Assembly (NCBI GenBank): GCA_048263775.1
Contig: JBLXDU010000009.1
Location: 132,593 to 196,592 of the forward strand
DNA from: UBA1479 sp048263775
Lineage (GTDB): Bacteria > Pseudomonadota > Alphaproteobacteria > Rhodospirillales > Casp-alpha2
Direction: 5' to 3'
Length of the DNA stretch: 64,000 bases
The notes beneath the pieces are model-generated. The model was given only the letters and a program-made list of their open reading frames with translations. It was not told the origin of the DNA and made no database searches. A program made the position numbers and the translations under genes. Shown one piece after another: positions 8,982 to 18,368 of the stretch (positions are counted from its first letter, which is position 1; the number at the start of each line of letters is the position of its first letter).

Positions 8982-9440
8982 ATGTCCCAGTTTCACCGCC
9001 GCATCCTGACCGCCGCTCTGGGCGGGCTTGAAGAAGAACAGGCCGTCTATTTCGCCGATATCGCGGAAAAGCTGGGCGAGGATCCGCGCACGGAACGCAT
9101 GCCTAACCTGGTTTATCTGGTGCTGGCCGATACAGTGCAATTCATGCCGATCTATTTGGCCAAGAAGGAATTCATCAATCGGCTGCTGCGCTTTGTCGAG
9201 CGCAATCACCGGCGGCTCGCGCGCATCATCTATGACCCGGCCTTCCTCAGCGATAAGACCCTGCTGGCCCCCGTCACGGGCGCTTTCGTGGCCGAAGTCG
9301 TGGAGGCAACCCTCATCCATTACGAGGAGGGTGAGATCGACGCGGGCGAACAGATCGTCCACCGCATGGCCTTCGACGAAAGCGGCGGCACGCTCAATTT
9401 TCCCTATGTCGATGATGAGGACGAAGACGAAGAGGACTAG
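8982..9440 (+). CDS. Conserved-looking hypothetical protein with acidic tail
   Basis: I do not recognise a family for this protein of 152 residues. It has no signal peptide or membrane segment. It looks largely helical (YFADIAEKLGEDPRTERMPNLVYLVLADTVQFMPIYLAKKEFINR) and ends in a strongly acidic tail, DDEDEDEED. It sits 83 bp after the APH-AAA gene on the same strand. Its TAG stop shares the tetranucleotide CTAG (9437-9440) with the stop of the convergent HMCES gene. Codon use fits its neighbours, so it is probably a real cytoplasmic protein. Confidence 0.72.
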   Translation: MSQFHRRILTAALGGLEEEQAVYFADIAEKLGEDPRTERMPNLVYLVLADTVQFMPIYLAKKEFINRLLRFVERNHRRLARIIYDPAFLSDKTLLAPVTGAFVAEVVEATLIHYEEGEIDAGEQIVHRMAFDESGGTLNFPYVDDEDEDEED

Positions 9441-10012
9441 AACAATTCGCCCTGCACCCGCTCGGGCATCTGTTCCTCGTACATCAGGTCGCCCGCAAAG
9501 GGGTGCAGTACGGAGCGGGCATCGGCGAAAGACGGCGCTTTCAGCCATGTATCCGTTCCCGCGTCATCCAAGATCACCGGCATGCGGTTGTGGATATGTG
9601 CGATGGCGGGGGCGGGGGCGCAGGTGACGATGGTAAAGGCCGCGCCATCGGTCAGGCCGGCGAAGGCGGCGGGGCCGGCGGTGGTCGCGGCGATGCGATT
9701 CTTACGTTTGCTGCCGTCGTCGGCCTTGCGCCATTCCAGATAGGCGGTCATCGGCACTAGACAACGCCGTTCCAAAAGCGGGCGGAAGGTCGGCTTTTCC
9801 GCGAGCGTTTCCGCCCGGGCGTTGATCAGCGGCTTTTTGTCCCAGGTGACGGTAAGGCCCCAGCGCATCAGGCGCGGCCCGGTTCCGTCGATGATCAGGG
9901 CCTGGTCCGTCGGCCGCATGTCGTCCGTGTTGGGCACGGGCGGCGGGGCGTCCAGATGGAACTGATCCATGACCACCTGGGGGCGTGCCGACATTTGGTA
10001 ACGGGCGCACAT
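9437..10012 (-). CDS. SOS response-associated peptidase-like abasic-site protein (HMCES/YedK)
   Basis: HMCES/YedK proteins form a covalent thiazolidine crosslink with abasic sites in single-stranded DNA through the Cys exposed after Met removal. The start at 10012 is chosen because it yields MCARYQ, placing that Cys at position 2; the longer ORF from 10108 would bury it. Other family residues are visible: INARAETL with the active-site Asn, AYLEWRK with the Glu, and HNRMPVIL with the His. The length, 191 residues, is somewhat below the usual ~220. It is divergent from the SDR gene, with 67 bp between starts. Confidence 0.9.
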   Translation of the reverse strand: MCARYQMSARPQVVMDQFHLDAPPPVPNTDDMRPTDQALIIDGTGPRLMRWGLTVTWDKKPLINARAETLAEKPTFRPLLERRCLVPMTAYLEWRKADDGSKRKNRIAATTAGPAAFAGLTDGAAFTIVTCAPAPAIAHIHNRMPVILDDAGTDTWLKAPSFADARSVLHPFAGDLMYEEQMPERVQGELF

Positions 10013-10079
10013 GGCGGCAGTATAGGACAGGGCAAACGGGCCCTGGAATAGCCAGCATGTTTGCCGTAACGTCCAGCCC

Positions 10080-10856
10080 ATGACAGGGAGCGGAGACACA
10101 CAGCCCACGGCGGCAGCCGATCAGCGCGTGCGCACGGTGGTTATCACCGGGGCCAGCCGTGGTATCGGCCATGCGACGGCGCGGTTCTTTCTGGCGCGCG
10201 GTTGGCACATCATCACCTGTTCGCGGGAAGACACGCCCGAAGAGTGTAAGCGTGATCCGCAATGGACCTGCCACATCCCGACGGACCTGTCCGACGTGGC
10301 CAGCGTCGAAAACTTTATCGAAAAGGCCAACGCGGCTCTGCCTGAAGGGCGGCTGGAGGCGCTGGTCAACAACGCCGGAATGTCGCCCAAGACGCCGTTC
10401 AAGGAACGGCTCGGCTGCCTGAACGGGGACCTGAATGCCTGGCAGGAAGTCTTCGACCTTAATTTCCTGGCCCCGCTGCGCCTGTCGCGGGGCTTCGCCT
10501 CGGCCCTGCACAAGGGCGACGGCGCCATCGTCAACGTGACTTCCATCGCCGGTCACATGATCCATCCCTTCGCGGGCTCGGCCTATTCGATTTCCAAGGC
10601 GGCCCTGTCGGCGCTGACGCGGGAAATGGCCAACGAGTTCGCGGCCCTTGGCGTGCGTGTCAACGCAGTGGCGCCGGGTGAGATCGAAACGGAAATGATC
10701 CAGCCCGAATACGAGGCCCTGATCCCGCGCATTCCCTTGGACAAGATGGGCTCGCCCACGGATGTGGCCGGGGCCATCCATTACCTGTGTTCCGACGATG
10801 CGCGCTATGTCACCGGTACCGAGATCTGGGTCACCGGCGGCCAGCATATGGTCTGA
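10080..10856 (+). CDS. Short-chain dehydrogenase/reductase (SDR) family oxidoreductase
   Basis: This is a classical 258-residue SDR. It has the Rossmann glycine motif TGASRGIG (residues 20-27), NNAG near residue 97, the catalytic Ser in VTSIAGHM and the Tyr/Lys pair in YSISKAALS. The C-terminal segment GTEIWVTGGQHM is also typical. The cofactor preference (the residue after the second strand falls in SREDTPEEC) suggests NADP, but this is tentative. The substrate is unknown. No clear Shine-Dalgarno sequence precedes 10080. It is a single gene, followed by the TAXI gene after 96 bp. Confidence 0.88.
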   Translation: MTGSGDTQPTAAADQRVRTVVITGASRGIGHATARFFLARGWHIITCSREDTPEECKRDPQWTCHIPTDLSDVASVENFIEKANAALPEGRLEALVNNAGMSPKTPFKERLGCLNGDLNAWQEVFDLNFLAPLRLSRGFASALHKGDGAIVNVTSIAGHMIHPFAGSAYSISKAALSALTREMANEFAALGVRVNAVAPGEIETEMIQPEYEALIPRIPLDKMGSPTDVAGAIHYLCSDDARYVTGTEIWVTGGQHMV

Positions 10857-10952
10857 TCAGCCGGCACGGGCCGTTCACGAAATCGTCGCTTGCACCGAAC
10901 TGGGAAGGGGGATCACACTTCCCGGTCATCATTCCTTGCTGCGGGGGGCGTC

Positions 10953-11897
10953 ATGCGGGCATTCGGTCGATTGGTTCTGGTATGTGTCCTGGTTCTTGGG
11001 TTTCAAGGGGTAGCCCTGGCAGGCAAGACCAAGGTGTCCCTTGGCACGGCGACCAAGGGCGGCGGGTTCGAGGTGTTCGGTGGCGGTGCCGCCCAGGTCG
11101 TTAACGAAACCGACCCGACCTTGGATGTGATGCCAGTCGGCACCAAGGGCAGCCGTGAGAACATTCCCCTATTGGAAGCGGGAAAACTCGATACCGCCCT
11201 GGTCGCCAGCTTGCCGGCCTATGAGGCCTTCAACGGCGTCGGCCGATCACCCACAAACCTGAAAATCATCACCGCCATCTATTCCACCTTCGGGATGTTC
11301 GCCGTGCGCGGCGACAGCCCGGCCGCGTCGTTTCGTGATCTGGTCGGCAAGCCGGTCGCCTGGGGCACCAAGTCATCGGGGCTGACGCTGCTCGGCAAGT
11401 ATGTGTCGGAGGCCCTGGGGCTGGACCGTGACAAGGATTTCCAGGCACATTTCCTGGCCAAGGCCGGGGACGGGGCGCCCATGCTGCTGGATGGCCGGAT
11501 CGACGGTTTCTGGGGTGGCGGGGTCGGCTGGCCCGGCTTCGTCAAGGCCATGAAGGAGGGCGGGCGGCTCGTCGGGCTGAGCAACCCCGATGCTGCTTTG
11601 GTCAACGCCAAGTATCCGTTCCTCAAGCCCTTCACCTTGCCTGCCGGCTCCTACGAAGGACAGAAGGAGGCCGTGACCTCTGTGGCGTCCTACAGTTTCC
11701 TGCTGGCCCGCTCGGACCTACCCGATGATGTTGCTTACCGCTTGGCCAAGGCCTTGCACCAGGGGCATGGCGTGTTGGCGGGGCGGCTCAAGCAGGCGCG
11801 GGAGACGACGCCGGAAAATACGATCCTTGCGGCGCCGACGCCGGAGCATATCCATCCGGGTGTCCGAAAATACTTGGATGAGATCGGGTTACGATGA
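10953..11897 (+). CDS. TAXI-family TRAP transporter solute-binding protein
   Basis: This periplasmic binding protein has 314 residues. A cleavable signal peptide is visible (MRAFGRLVLVCVLVLGFQGVALAG). The mature start KTKVSLGTATKGGGFEVFGGG and later EAGKLDTALVASLPAYEAFNG match TAXI-type TRAP receptors, which usually deliver dicarboxylates or other organic acids to a DctM-type permease. No permease gene is adjacent here, so it is an orphan receptor within this window. The start at 10953 is taken because the signal peptide begins there; the ORF could extend to 10890 without improving it. Confidence 0.82.
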   Translation: MRAFGRLVLVCVLVLGFQGVALAGKTKVSLGTATKGGGFEVFGGGAAQVVNETDPTLDVMPVGTKGSRENIPLLEAGKLDTALVASLPAYEAFNGVGRSPTNLKIITAIYSTFGMFAVRGDSPAASFRDLVGKPVAWGTKSSGLTLLGKYVSEALGLDRDKDFQAHFLAKAGDGAPMLLDGRIDGFWGGGVGWPGFVKAMKEGGRLVGLSNPDAALVNAKYPFLKPFTLPAGSYEGQKEAVTSVASYSFLLARSDLPDDVAYRLAKALHQGHGVLAGRLKQARETTPENTILAAPTPEHIHPGVRKYLDEIGLR

Positions 11898-12075
11898 CCG
11901 GCGCGTGTTTACGCTTTTGAGACAACTGGTTAGCAGGTTTTCCTGCGGGTTTCTTTAACCCTGTCTTAACCACGATTCCACTATTCTGCAGGCTGACCCA
12001 AAGGCGTTTCATCCCCACTGGGCGGGGGTGTATCATGCCTTTTGCGCGTTTTGCCCGTGAAGGAGGGCGCAAACC

Positions 12076-15000
12076 ATGGCGAAGCAGGTATCGCAGCAAG
12101 GCAATCCGAAACAGGCTGCGGCCCCGAAACCCGGGGAAGTTTCCGCCGGCGGCAAGGCGGCTCAGGCCCGCGCGGCTTTGCCCGAGGTCGATGACCTGTT
12201 GGCGCCGGACGACGTGCCTGTGCCGCTTTATCTGCGTTGGAAATTGCATCTGCTGCTGGGTGGCGCGTTGACCGTGCTGTGGCTTGCCGTGGTTGTTGAT
12301 TTCATCGATCAGTCCCTGGGGCTCGGCAATCTGACCGAATTACTGCCTCACGAGGTCGGTGGTTTGGCTGCCGGCGCCTTCACGCCGGTCGCCTTCCTGT
12401 GGATGCTGATCGCCTTTTTCGAACGTGGCCGCCAACTGCGTCAGGAAACGGCCATCCTGCGCAGCCATTTGAAGCAACTGATTTATCCGTCGGACCGGGC
12501 GGACAGCCGGATGCAGGAAATCACGGCATCCCTGCGCAATCAGACCAAGGAATTGCTGTCCGCCTCGGAAGAGGCCGCGCGCCGCGGGCAGGCTCTGGGT
12601 GACCTGATCCGCGACCGGACCCGCGACCTCGCACAGGTGTCCGAGGACGCGGACCTGCGCGCCCATGCCGTCGCCGATGCCTTGAAGCGGCAGACGGCGG
12701 ACCTGAGCTCGGCCTCGGAACGGGCTGCCGAGCGGGCCCGCGATGCCGGTGAAACCTTGTTCGAACAGGCCCATGGTCTGACCGTCACGACGGACCGCGC
12801 TTCGGCCCGCGCCGAGGATATGATCCAGACCCTGAAGCGCAGGGCCGAGGAACTGGACGGCGCCGCCCAGGAAGCGTCGGACCGCACCCTGAAGGCGGCC
12901 GAGGCATTCGATCGCCGCACGGAGCGTCTGGACACGGTCTCGCGCGAGGCTCTGGCCCGTGGCGTTCAGGCCGACAGCCTGCTGGAGCGTCGCATCGGCG
13001 AGATCGTGGACGTCACCGGCAAGGCCAACGCAGCGGTCACCGATGCGGCGGGAACGCTCGACCATAGCGCCCAGGATCTGTCGCAGCGCGCGGACCGGGC
13101 CAAGGATGCGGCGACGGAGCTGGAATTGGGGCTGGGGCGTCAGGCCGATGTGCTCGATGCCTTGGGCGGGCGTGTTTCAGACCGGATTTCAGTGATTTCA
13201 TCGGCGTTGCGCGATAATGCGGATGCGCTGGCGACCGTCACCGAACAGGCCGTGGTCCAGGCGACCGACGCCGGCACGCGATTGAGCCGCCAGGCCACAG
13301 CCATTAGCGAAACCGTCGACCGCGCGGTCAGCCGCCTGACCCAATCGGGCGATGGGCTGTCGGCGCAGGTCGACAATCTGCACGGTCAGGCGCAGCGCGT
13401 TGCCGAACAGGCCGATACCGCCGCGGGCAACCTGCAACGGGCGACCAGCGAGCTTGGGGAAAATGCCGAACGCACGATCACGCGCGCGGAACAGGCCGGC
13501 GGTGAATTGCGCGGCCGGTCCGAAGACTTGCGCGGCGTCGCCGATCAGGCGGTCGAACGGCTGACGGAATTCGGTCATGAAATGGCCCAACGCCGCAACG
13601 AACTGGCCCAGGCCGCGGATGCCGCCGCCAACCGGCTGGCCGCCGTGGGCGCCGACCTGATGCGCCGCCAGGGCGATCTTTCCGCCGCCGCCGACACGGC
13701 GGACGGCCGGATCACGGGGCTGATCGAGGGCCTACGCGAAACCGAAACCAGCCTTGCCCGCACCGTCGACAAGGGATCTGCCGACGTTGCGTCGGTCACG
13801 CGGGCCATGCTGCACAGCGCGGACCGGGTTCAGGCCTCGACCCAGCGCGCCGAAACCACTGCCCAGGCCTTGCAGGAAACCCTGCTGGGTCTGACGGACG
13901 CCAGCACCCAGGCCGTCGAACGGTTGGGCCAATTGGGTGGCCAGATGAACAGCCAGTCGACCTTGATCGGCGATGCATCGGGACAAGCCATCACCAACCT
14001 GGAAAAGGTGTCGGCCCTGCTGCGCTTCCATTCCGATCGCCTGCGCGAGATTTCCCAGCGCGCGGTCGAACAGGTCGGTAACGCCGGGGGGGCCGTCGAA
14101 GGGGCCGGCGACCAGGTCAATGCGGCGGTCAACGAGACGGCGAGCCAGCTGCACGAATTGGATGCGACCATGCGCGGGCGTCTGGAACAGATCGTCGCCG
14201 CCTCGACGCAGACCACCGCCGCGATCGGTGCGACGCTGGATGCGGTCAAGCGGGGCACCACGGGCTTGCAGGTATCCGGGGCCGAGGCCGTGGGAGAAAT
14301 GACCAAGGCCGGTGCCGCGCTGAACGGCCAGTCGCGGGCGATCCGTGAAGTGGCGGATCATGCGGCGAACCTGTTGTCCATGGTTACGGAAATCCTGTTC
14401 CGTCAGGGCGAGGCCGTGTCGGAAACGTCGGACGCCGCAAACCGCAAGATGAATGCCCTGCGTGATGCGATGGAATTGCGCACGGTGGAACTTGAGCGGG
14501 TCAGCACCCTGACGGATGAACGCATCGCCAGCGCCCGGCGCTTCTTGAAGGATGCGGCGGGCGAATTGGACGAGGCGACGGCGCGGGCATCGGACCGGGT
14601 GGCGGAAGCATCCGACTCCCTTACGGCAGGCAGCGTCAAGGTCGAGGAAGTGGTCGACCATGCGGTGTCGCGTCTGGGCACCATCGGCGATGTCGTCAAG
14701 GAAGTAGTACAGGAAGCGGTCACTGATTCAGATCGTACGACGGCGCGTCTGGCCGGCATCCGCAATGGGTTGACGCAATACAGGGGCGAGTTGGAACAGG
14801 CGGTGACGGACGCCCGCGAACGCCTGACCAGTCTGTCGACCGTGATGCGCACTTCGGCCGCCGATGTGACCAAGGCGTCGGAAACTGCCGGCACGGATCT
14901 GCATGGGTTCTCGGAACGCCTGCAGGAACAGGCGGTCAACGTCACGCGCATGGCCAACGACGCAGCGGCGCGCCTGATGCGTGTGGGCGAGGGGCTGCAA

Positions 15001-16206
15001 AGCCGCGCCAACGAGGTTGCCCAGACCGTCGATAAGTCGTCCAACATGGTGACCTTGATTTCCGATTCCCTGCATTCGTCGTCCCAGCAGCTGACCGGCG
15101 TGGTCGAGCGGGCATCGGGCCAGGTCGAGGCTATCGGCACCATGCTGCGTCAGCGCACGGTGGAACTGGAAGGCATGTCGGACAGTACCCTGGCGGGGCT
15201 GAAGGACCTTGGCCGGGAGTTCCGCGCGCGCCTGGACGAATTGGAAAACGTATCGCGTGACCTGACATCGCGGGTCGATGAGGCATCCCATTCCCTCGAC
15301 ACCCGGGCTGAACAGCTTGACCGCGTGTCGGAACGCGCCGTTCAACGCCTGGATCAGGCCGGTGAGGCGGTGGCCCGGACCTCGACCGAGGCTGACGGCT
15401 TGTGGCGCGAAAGCAGTGAGAAGATTAACCGCCTGTCGGAAGTCCTGCGCGTCCATACGGACGAAGCCGGCGGCCTTGCCGATAAGGTTCTGACCAAGAT
15501 GGACGGCGCTGCGGAAACACTTCGCCGTCAGATGGACCACCTGTCATCCAACTACCGGCTGGCGGAGCAGAGTATTACCGCCCTAGGTCAGTCGATCAGC
15601 GAACGGGGACGTCAGCTTGGCAAGGCGTCGGACGAAGCCATTTCCAAGGTCGGGCTGTGGGATTCGGCGCTACGCAATCAGGCGGAGAACATCAACCGTT
15701 CGCTCGGCGACTTCAGCCGTCGTGCCCAGGAAACCAGCACCAACCTGGAAGCCCAGTCGCGCCAGCTTCAGTTTGCCAGCGATGACGCGCGTTCGGTCCT
15801 GGATGCCCTCACCAAGCGCAAGGAAGACGTTCAGGCATCTGACTTCCTGCAGCAGATGGGTTTTGTCACGGAACGTCTGCAATCCGTCGCGGTCGATCTT
15901 AACCGGTCACTGGAAGTGCCGATTAGCGAAGACGAATGGCGTCGCTTCAACCAAGGCGAAAAAGGCGTCTTCGTGCGCAAGATGCTGGGCTTCCGGGAAA
16001 AGACGAAGCTTGATGCCATCGCCAAGCTGTACCGCGAGAACCCGGAATTCCGGGACTATGCCGGCCGCTACCTCAGCGAGTTCGAGCGGGTGCTGCGCGA
16101 GGCCGCAAAACGCGATCCGGATAACATCCTGCGCACGACCTTCCTGTCGTCCGATGTCGGCAAGGTCTACATGATCCTGGCCCGCGCCCTCGGCAGAAAT
16201 ATCTGA
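12076..16206 (+). CDS. Giant membrane-anchored coiled-coil protein, possible polar scaffold
   Basis: This protein has 1376 residues. After a Pro/Ala-rich cytoplasmic head there are two membrane segments in tandem (about residues 57-80, LHLLLGGALTVLWLAVVVDF, and about 97-118, AAGAFTPVAFLWMLIAFF). Then about 1150 residues of almost unbroken heptad-rich coiled coil follow, with recurring motifs such as RAEELDGAAQEASDRT. The C-terminus (about 1250-1376) is globular, with DEWRRFNQGEKGVFVRKML and LRTTFLSSDVGKVYMILARA. Two TM helices plus a long coiled coil is the architecture of Caulobacter TipN and resembles the apolipoprotein-like growth-pole ring protein of Agrobacterium. Homology is inferred, not shown. 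GGAGG precedes the ATG. Confidence 0.85.
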   Translation: MAKQVSQQGNPKQAAAPKPGEVSAGGKAAQARAALPEVDDLLAPDDVPVPLYLRWKLHLLLGGALTVLWLAVVVDFIDQSLGLGNLTELLPHEVGGLAAGAFTPVAFLWMLIAFFERGRQLRQETAILRSHLKQLIYPSDRADSRMQEITASLRNQTKELLSASEEAARRGQALGDLIRDRTRDLAQVSEDADLRAHAVADALKRQTADLSSASERAAERARDAGETLFEQAHGLTVTTDRASARAEDMIQTLKRRAEELDGAAQEASDRTLKAAEAFDRRTERLDTVSREALARGVQADSLLERRIGEIVDVTGKANAAVTDAAGTLDHSAQDLSQRADRAKDAATELELGLGRQADVLDALGGRVSDRISVISSALRDNADALATVTEQAVVQATDAGTRLSRQATAISETVDRAVSRLTQSGDGLSAQVDNLHGQAQRVAEQADTAAGNLQRATSELGENAERTITRAEQAGGELRGRSEDLRGVADQAVERLTEFGHEMAQRRNELAQAADAAANRLAAVGADLMRRQGDLSAAADTADGRITGLIEGLRETETSLARTVDKGSADVASVTRAMLHSADRVQASTQRAETTAQALQETLLGLTDASTQAVERLGQLGGQMNSQSTLIGDASGQAITNLEKVSALLRFHSDRLREISQRAVEQVGNAGGAVEGAGDQVNAAVNETASQLHELDATMRGRLEQIVAASTQTTAAIGATLDAVKRGTTGLQVSGAEAVGEMTKAGAALNGQSRAIREVADHAANLLSMVTEILFRQGEAVSETSDAANRKMNALRDAMELRTVELERVSTLTDERIASARRFLKDAAGELDEATARASDRVAEASDSLTAGSVKVEEVVDHAVSRLGTIGDVVKEVVQEAVTDSDRTTARLAGIRNGLTQYRGELEQAVTDARERLTSLSTVMRTSAADVTKASETAGTDLHGFSERLQEQAVNVTRMANDAAARLMRVGEGLQSRANEVAQTVDKSSNMVTLISDSLHSSSQQLTGVVERASGQVEAIGTMLRQRTVELEGMSDSTLAGLKDLGREFRARLDELENVSRDLTSRVDEASHSLDTRAEQLDRVSERAVQRLDQAGEAVARTSTEADGLWRESSEKINRLSEVLRVHTDEAGGLADKVLTKMDGAAETLRRQMDHLSSNYRLAEQSITALGQSISERGRQLGKASDEAISKVGLWDSALRNQAENINRSLGDFSRRAQETSTNLEAQSRQLQFASDDARSVLDALTKRKEDVQASDFLQQMGFVTERLQSVAVDLNRSLEVPISEDEWRRFNQGEKGVFVRKMLGFREKTKLDAIAKLYRENPEFRDYAGRYLSEFERVLREAAKRDPDNILRTTFLSSDVGKVYMILARALGRNI

Positions 16207-16233
16207 TTTTGAAAGGGGCCTGGGGCGGGGGAC

Positions 16234-17034
16234 TCAGTCCCCGCTGTCCGCTTCGCCGTCTTCGATGCGCCCTGGATTGAACCATTCCAGGTCCTGGGCC
16301 AGGCCGGCAACCTTGCCGATCACCAGCAGCGTGGCGCCTACGAGCTGCGCATGTTCAACCGCGTCGGCAAGGTCCTTGAGCACCGCATGCACCGTGCGCT
16401 GTTGCGGGCGTGTGCCTTGGTTGATGGCCGCGGCCGGGGTGTCCGGTGCCAGGCCATGGCTGATCAGTTGTTCGCAGATCACCGCCAGATTGGTCAGGCC
16501 CATGTAGACGACCAAGGTGGTTTCAGGGTCGGCCAAGCCGTCCCAATCCAGTTCCAGCGATCCCTCGGTGGCCAGGTGACCGGTAATGAATCGCACGCTA
16601 TGGGCAAGGCCTCGGTGGGTTAGGGGAATCCCAGCATAGGCGGCACAACCAGCGGACGAGGTAATGCCCGGCACGATTTCGAACGGGATATTCTCCCGCG
16701 TGAGATGCAGCGCTTCCTCGCCGCCGCGCCCGAACACGAAGGGATCGCCGCCCTTGAGGCGCACGACCCGGCGGCCGGACCGCGCGAGTTTGACCAGAAG
16801 GACGTTGATGTCGTCTTGCGGCATGTGGTGGTTGCGTGCCTGCTTGCCGGCGAAGATGCGACTGGCGCCGGCGGGAATCAGATCGAGAATCTCGTCCGAC
16901 ACCAACTTGTCATAGACCACCACGTCGGCACCCATGATGCGGCGCAGGCCCTTAACCGTCAGCAGGTCCGGGTCGCCCGGACCGGCGCCGACAATGGCGA
17001 CAGGGGTAACGGCGGGAGGAGATTTTCTGTTCAT
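16234..17034 (-). CDS. cobA: Uroporphyrinogen-III C-methyltransferase (SUMT)
   Basis: This enzyme uses two S-adenosylmethionines to methylate uroporphyrinogen III at C-2 and C-7, giving precorrin-2, the branch point to siroheme and cobalamin. It has 266 residues with VGAGPGDPDLLTVKGLR (SAM loop), VRLKGGDPFVFGRGGEE and GITSSAGCAAYAGIPLTHR, all SUMT signatures. No CysG-type oxidase/chelatase domain is fused. The start at 17034 (MNRKSPPAV) is used; the reading frame stays open far upstream to 18297, but that part runs antisense through heme A synthase. Siroheme would serve sulfite or nitrite reductase, fitting the nearby sulfur genes. Confidence 0.93.
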   Translation of the reverse strand: MNRKSPPAVTPVAIVGAGPGDPDLLTVKGLRRIMGADVVVYDKLVSDEILDLIPAGASRIFAGKQARNHHMPQDDINVLLVKLARSGRRVVRLKGGDPFVFGRGGEEALHLTRENIPFEIVPGITSSAGCAAYAGIPLTHRGLAHSVRFITGHLATEGSLELDWDGLADPETTLVVYMGLTNLAVICEQLISHGLAPDTPAAAINQGTRPQQRTVHAVLKDLADAVEHAQLVGATLLVIGKVAGLAQDLEWFNPGRIEDGEADSGD

Positions 17035-17202
17035 GCGGTTGGCTTCGTCGGGCGATTGCGATATGACGCGAGGGCGTGCGGGCCTGTGCGGCGGCGTCTG
17101 CGCCACACCATTGTGCAAAACTCTCGCTGAATCAATGGCACCGGATATCTTTTCGGTGTCTTCCCGCTGTAAGAATGTAACCGGAAACGTGGAAACCCTC
17201 CC

Positions 17203-18261
17203 ATGAACACCGCCACGGATACCCGCGAAGCGAACCATTCCCGGCCCGGCGCCTTCGATCCTGTCGCCACTTGGCTGCTGGTGATCTGCGCCATGGTCTT
17301 CGCCATGATCATTCTCGGCGGGGTGACGCGCCTGACCCAATCGGGCCTGTCCATGGTTGACTGGCATCCGGTTACGGGTTGGCTGCCGCCCCTGACCGAA
17401 GCCGCCTGGCAGGCAGCCTTCGATGCCTATCGGCAAAGTCCGGAATACCGCCACGTCAACGCGGGTATGAGCCTCAGCGGGTTTCAGGAAATCTTCTGGC
17501 TGGAATACTTGCACCGCCTGTTTGGGCGTATCATCGGGGTTGTGTTTTTCATTCCCTTCGCCTGGTTCCTGGCGAAAGGACGCCTGAACGGCCCGATCCG
17601 GAAAAAATGCGCGATCCTGTTCGTGCTCGGCGGGCTGCAGGGGGTGCTGGGCTGGTACATGGTGAAAAGCGGGCTGGTCGACGAACCGTCGGTCAGCCAA
17701 TACCGTCTGGCCGCCCATCTGTCCCTGGCGCTGGCGATTTATCTGTTTGCACTGTGGACCGCGCTGGACATCATCCAGCCGCGCTATGCGGTGGTGCCCC
17801 GGGATCGGGCACGATTTGTCGCCTGGGCCACGGGAGTGCTGGGGTTCATCTTCCTGACCGTGTTTTCCGGTGCCCTGGTCGCCGGGCTGGACGCGGGGTT
17901 GATGTACAACACGTTTCCCCTGATGGAAGGCCGCCTGTTGCCGGCCGACGCCTTTCATCTGCGCCCGGTTTATCTGAATTTCTTCGAAGATCGGGCGACG
18001 GTGCAGTTCGATCACCGGGTTCTGGCCGTTTCGACGGTCTGCCTTGTCGTGACGTTCTGGGCCGGCGTGCATCGGGCCGACGCTCCCCAAGGGGTCAAGC
18101 GGGGGGCCGGCTTCATGGTCCTGGCGGTCCTTGCTCAGGCAGGCATCGGTATCGCCACTCTGCTGACGGCGGTGCCGGTCGCCCTGGGTGCCCTGCATCA
18201 GGCCGGGGCCGTGGTGTTGCTGACCTCGGCGCTGTGGTGCCTGCATCAGGCCCGACGTTGA
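17203..18261 (+). CDS. ctaA: Heme A synthase (COX15/CtaA)
   Basis: This enzyme converts heme O to heme A for aa3-type cytochrome oxidase. It is an integral membrane protein of 352 residues with eight hydrophobic helices in two four-helix halves. Conserved histidines fall in LHRLFGRIIG, RLAAHLSLAL, FDHRVLAV and GALHQAGAV. The type-2 (alphaproteobacterial/mitochondrial) feature ILGGVTRLTQSGLSMVDWHP is present at residues 35-55. It is divergent from cobA with a 168-bp gap. No cox structural genes occur in the window. Confidence 0.95.
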   Translation: MNTATDTREANHSRPGAFDPVATWLLVICAMVFAMIILGGVTRLTQSGLSMVDWHPVTGWLPPLTEAAWQAAFDAYRQSPEYRHVNAGMSLSGFQEIFWLEYLHRLFGRIIGVVFFIPFAWFLAKGRLNGPIRKKCAILFVLGGLQGVLGWYMVKSGLVDEPSVSQYRLAAHLSLALAIYLFALWTALDIIQPRYAVVPRDRARFVAWATGVLGFIFLTVFSGALVAGLDAGLMYNTFPLMEGRLLPADAFHLRPVYLNFFEDRATVQFDHRVLAVSTVCLVVTFWAGVHRADAPQGVKRGAGFMVLAVLAQAGIGIATLLTAVPVALGALHQAGAVVLLTSALWCLHQARR

Positions 18262-18368
18262 TAGATTTGGGTTCCCTAACGCTACGAATCCCGGCAAACT
18301 GCGCCCAGATATCAGCCCACATCAAAACGGGATCAAAAATCGGCCCAGAGACGGGGGAAGACTAGGTT

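Noticed and set aside
16225..16244. GC-rich hairpin between the coiled-coil gene and cobA as a terminator
   Set aside because: The stem is strong but no T-run follows on either strand and it overlaps the cobA stop codon.
16234..18297. Long minus-strand frame extending cobA upstream to 687 residues
   Set aside because: The extension runs antisense through heme A synthase and has no domain; the SUMT N-terminus is at 17034.
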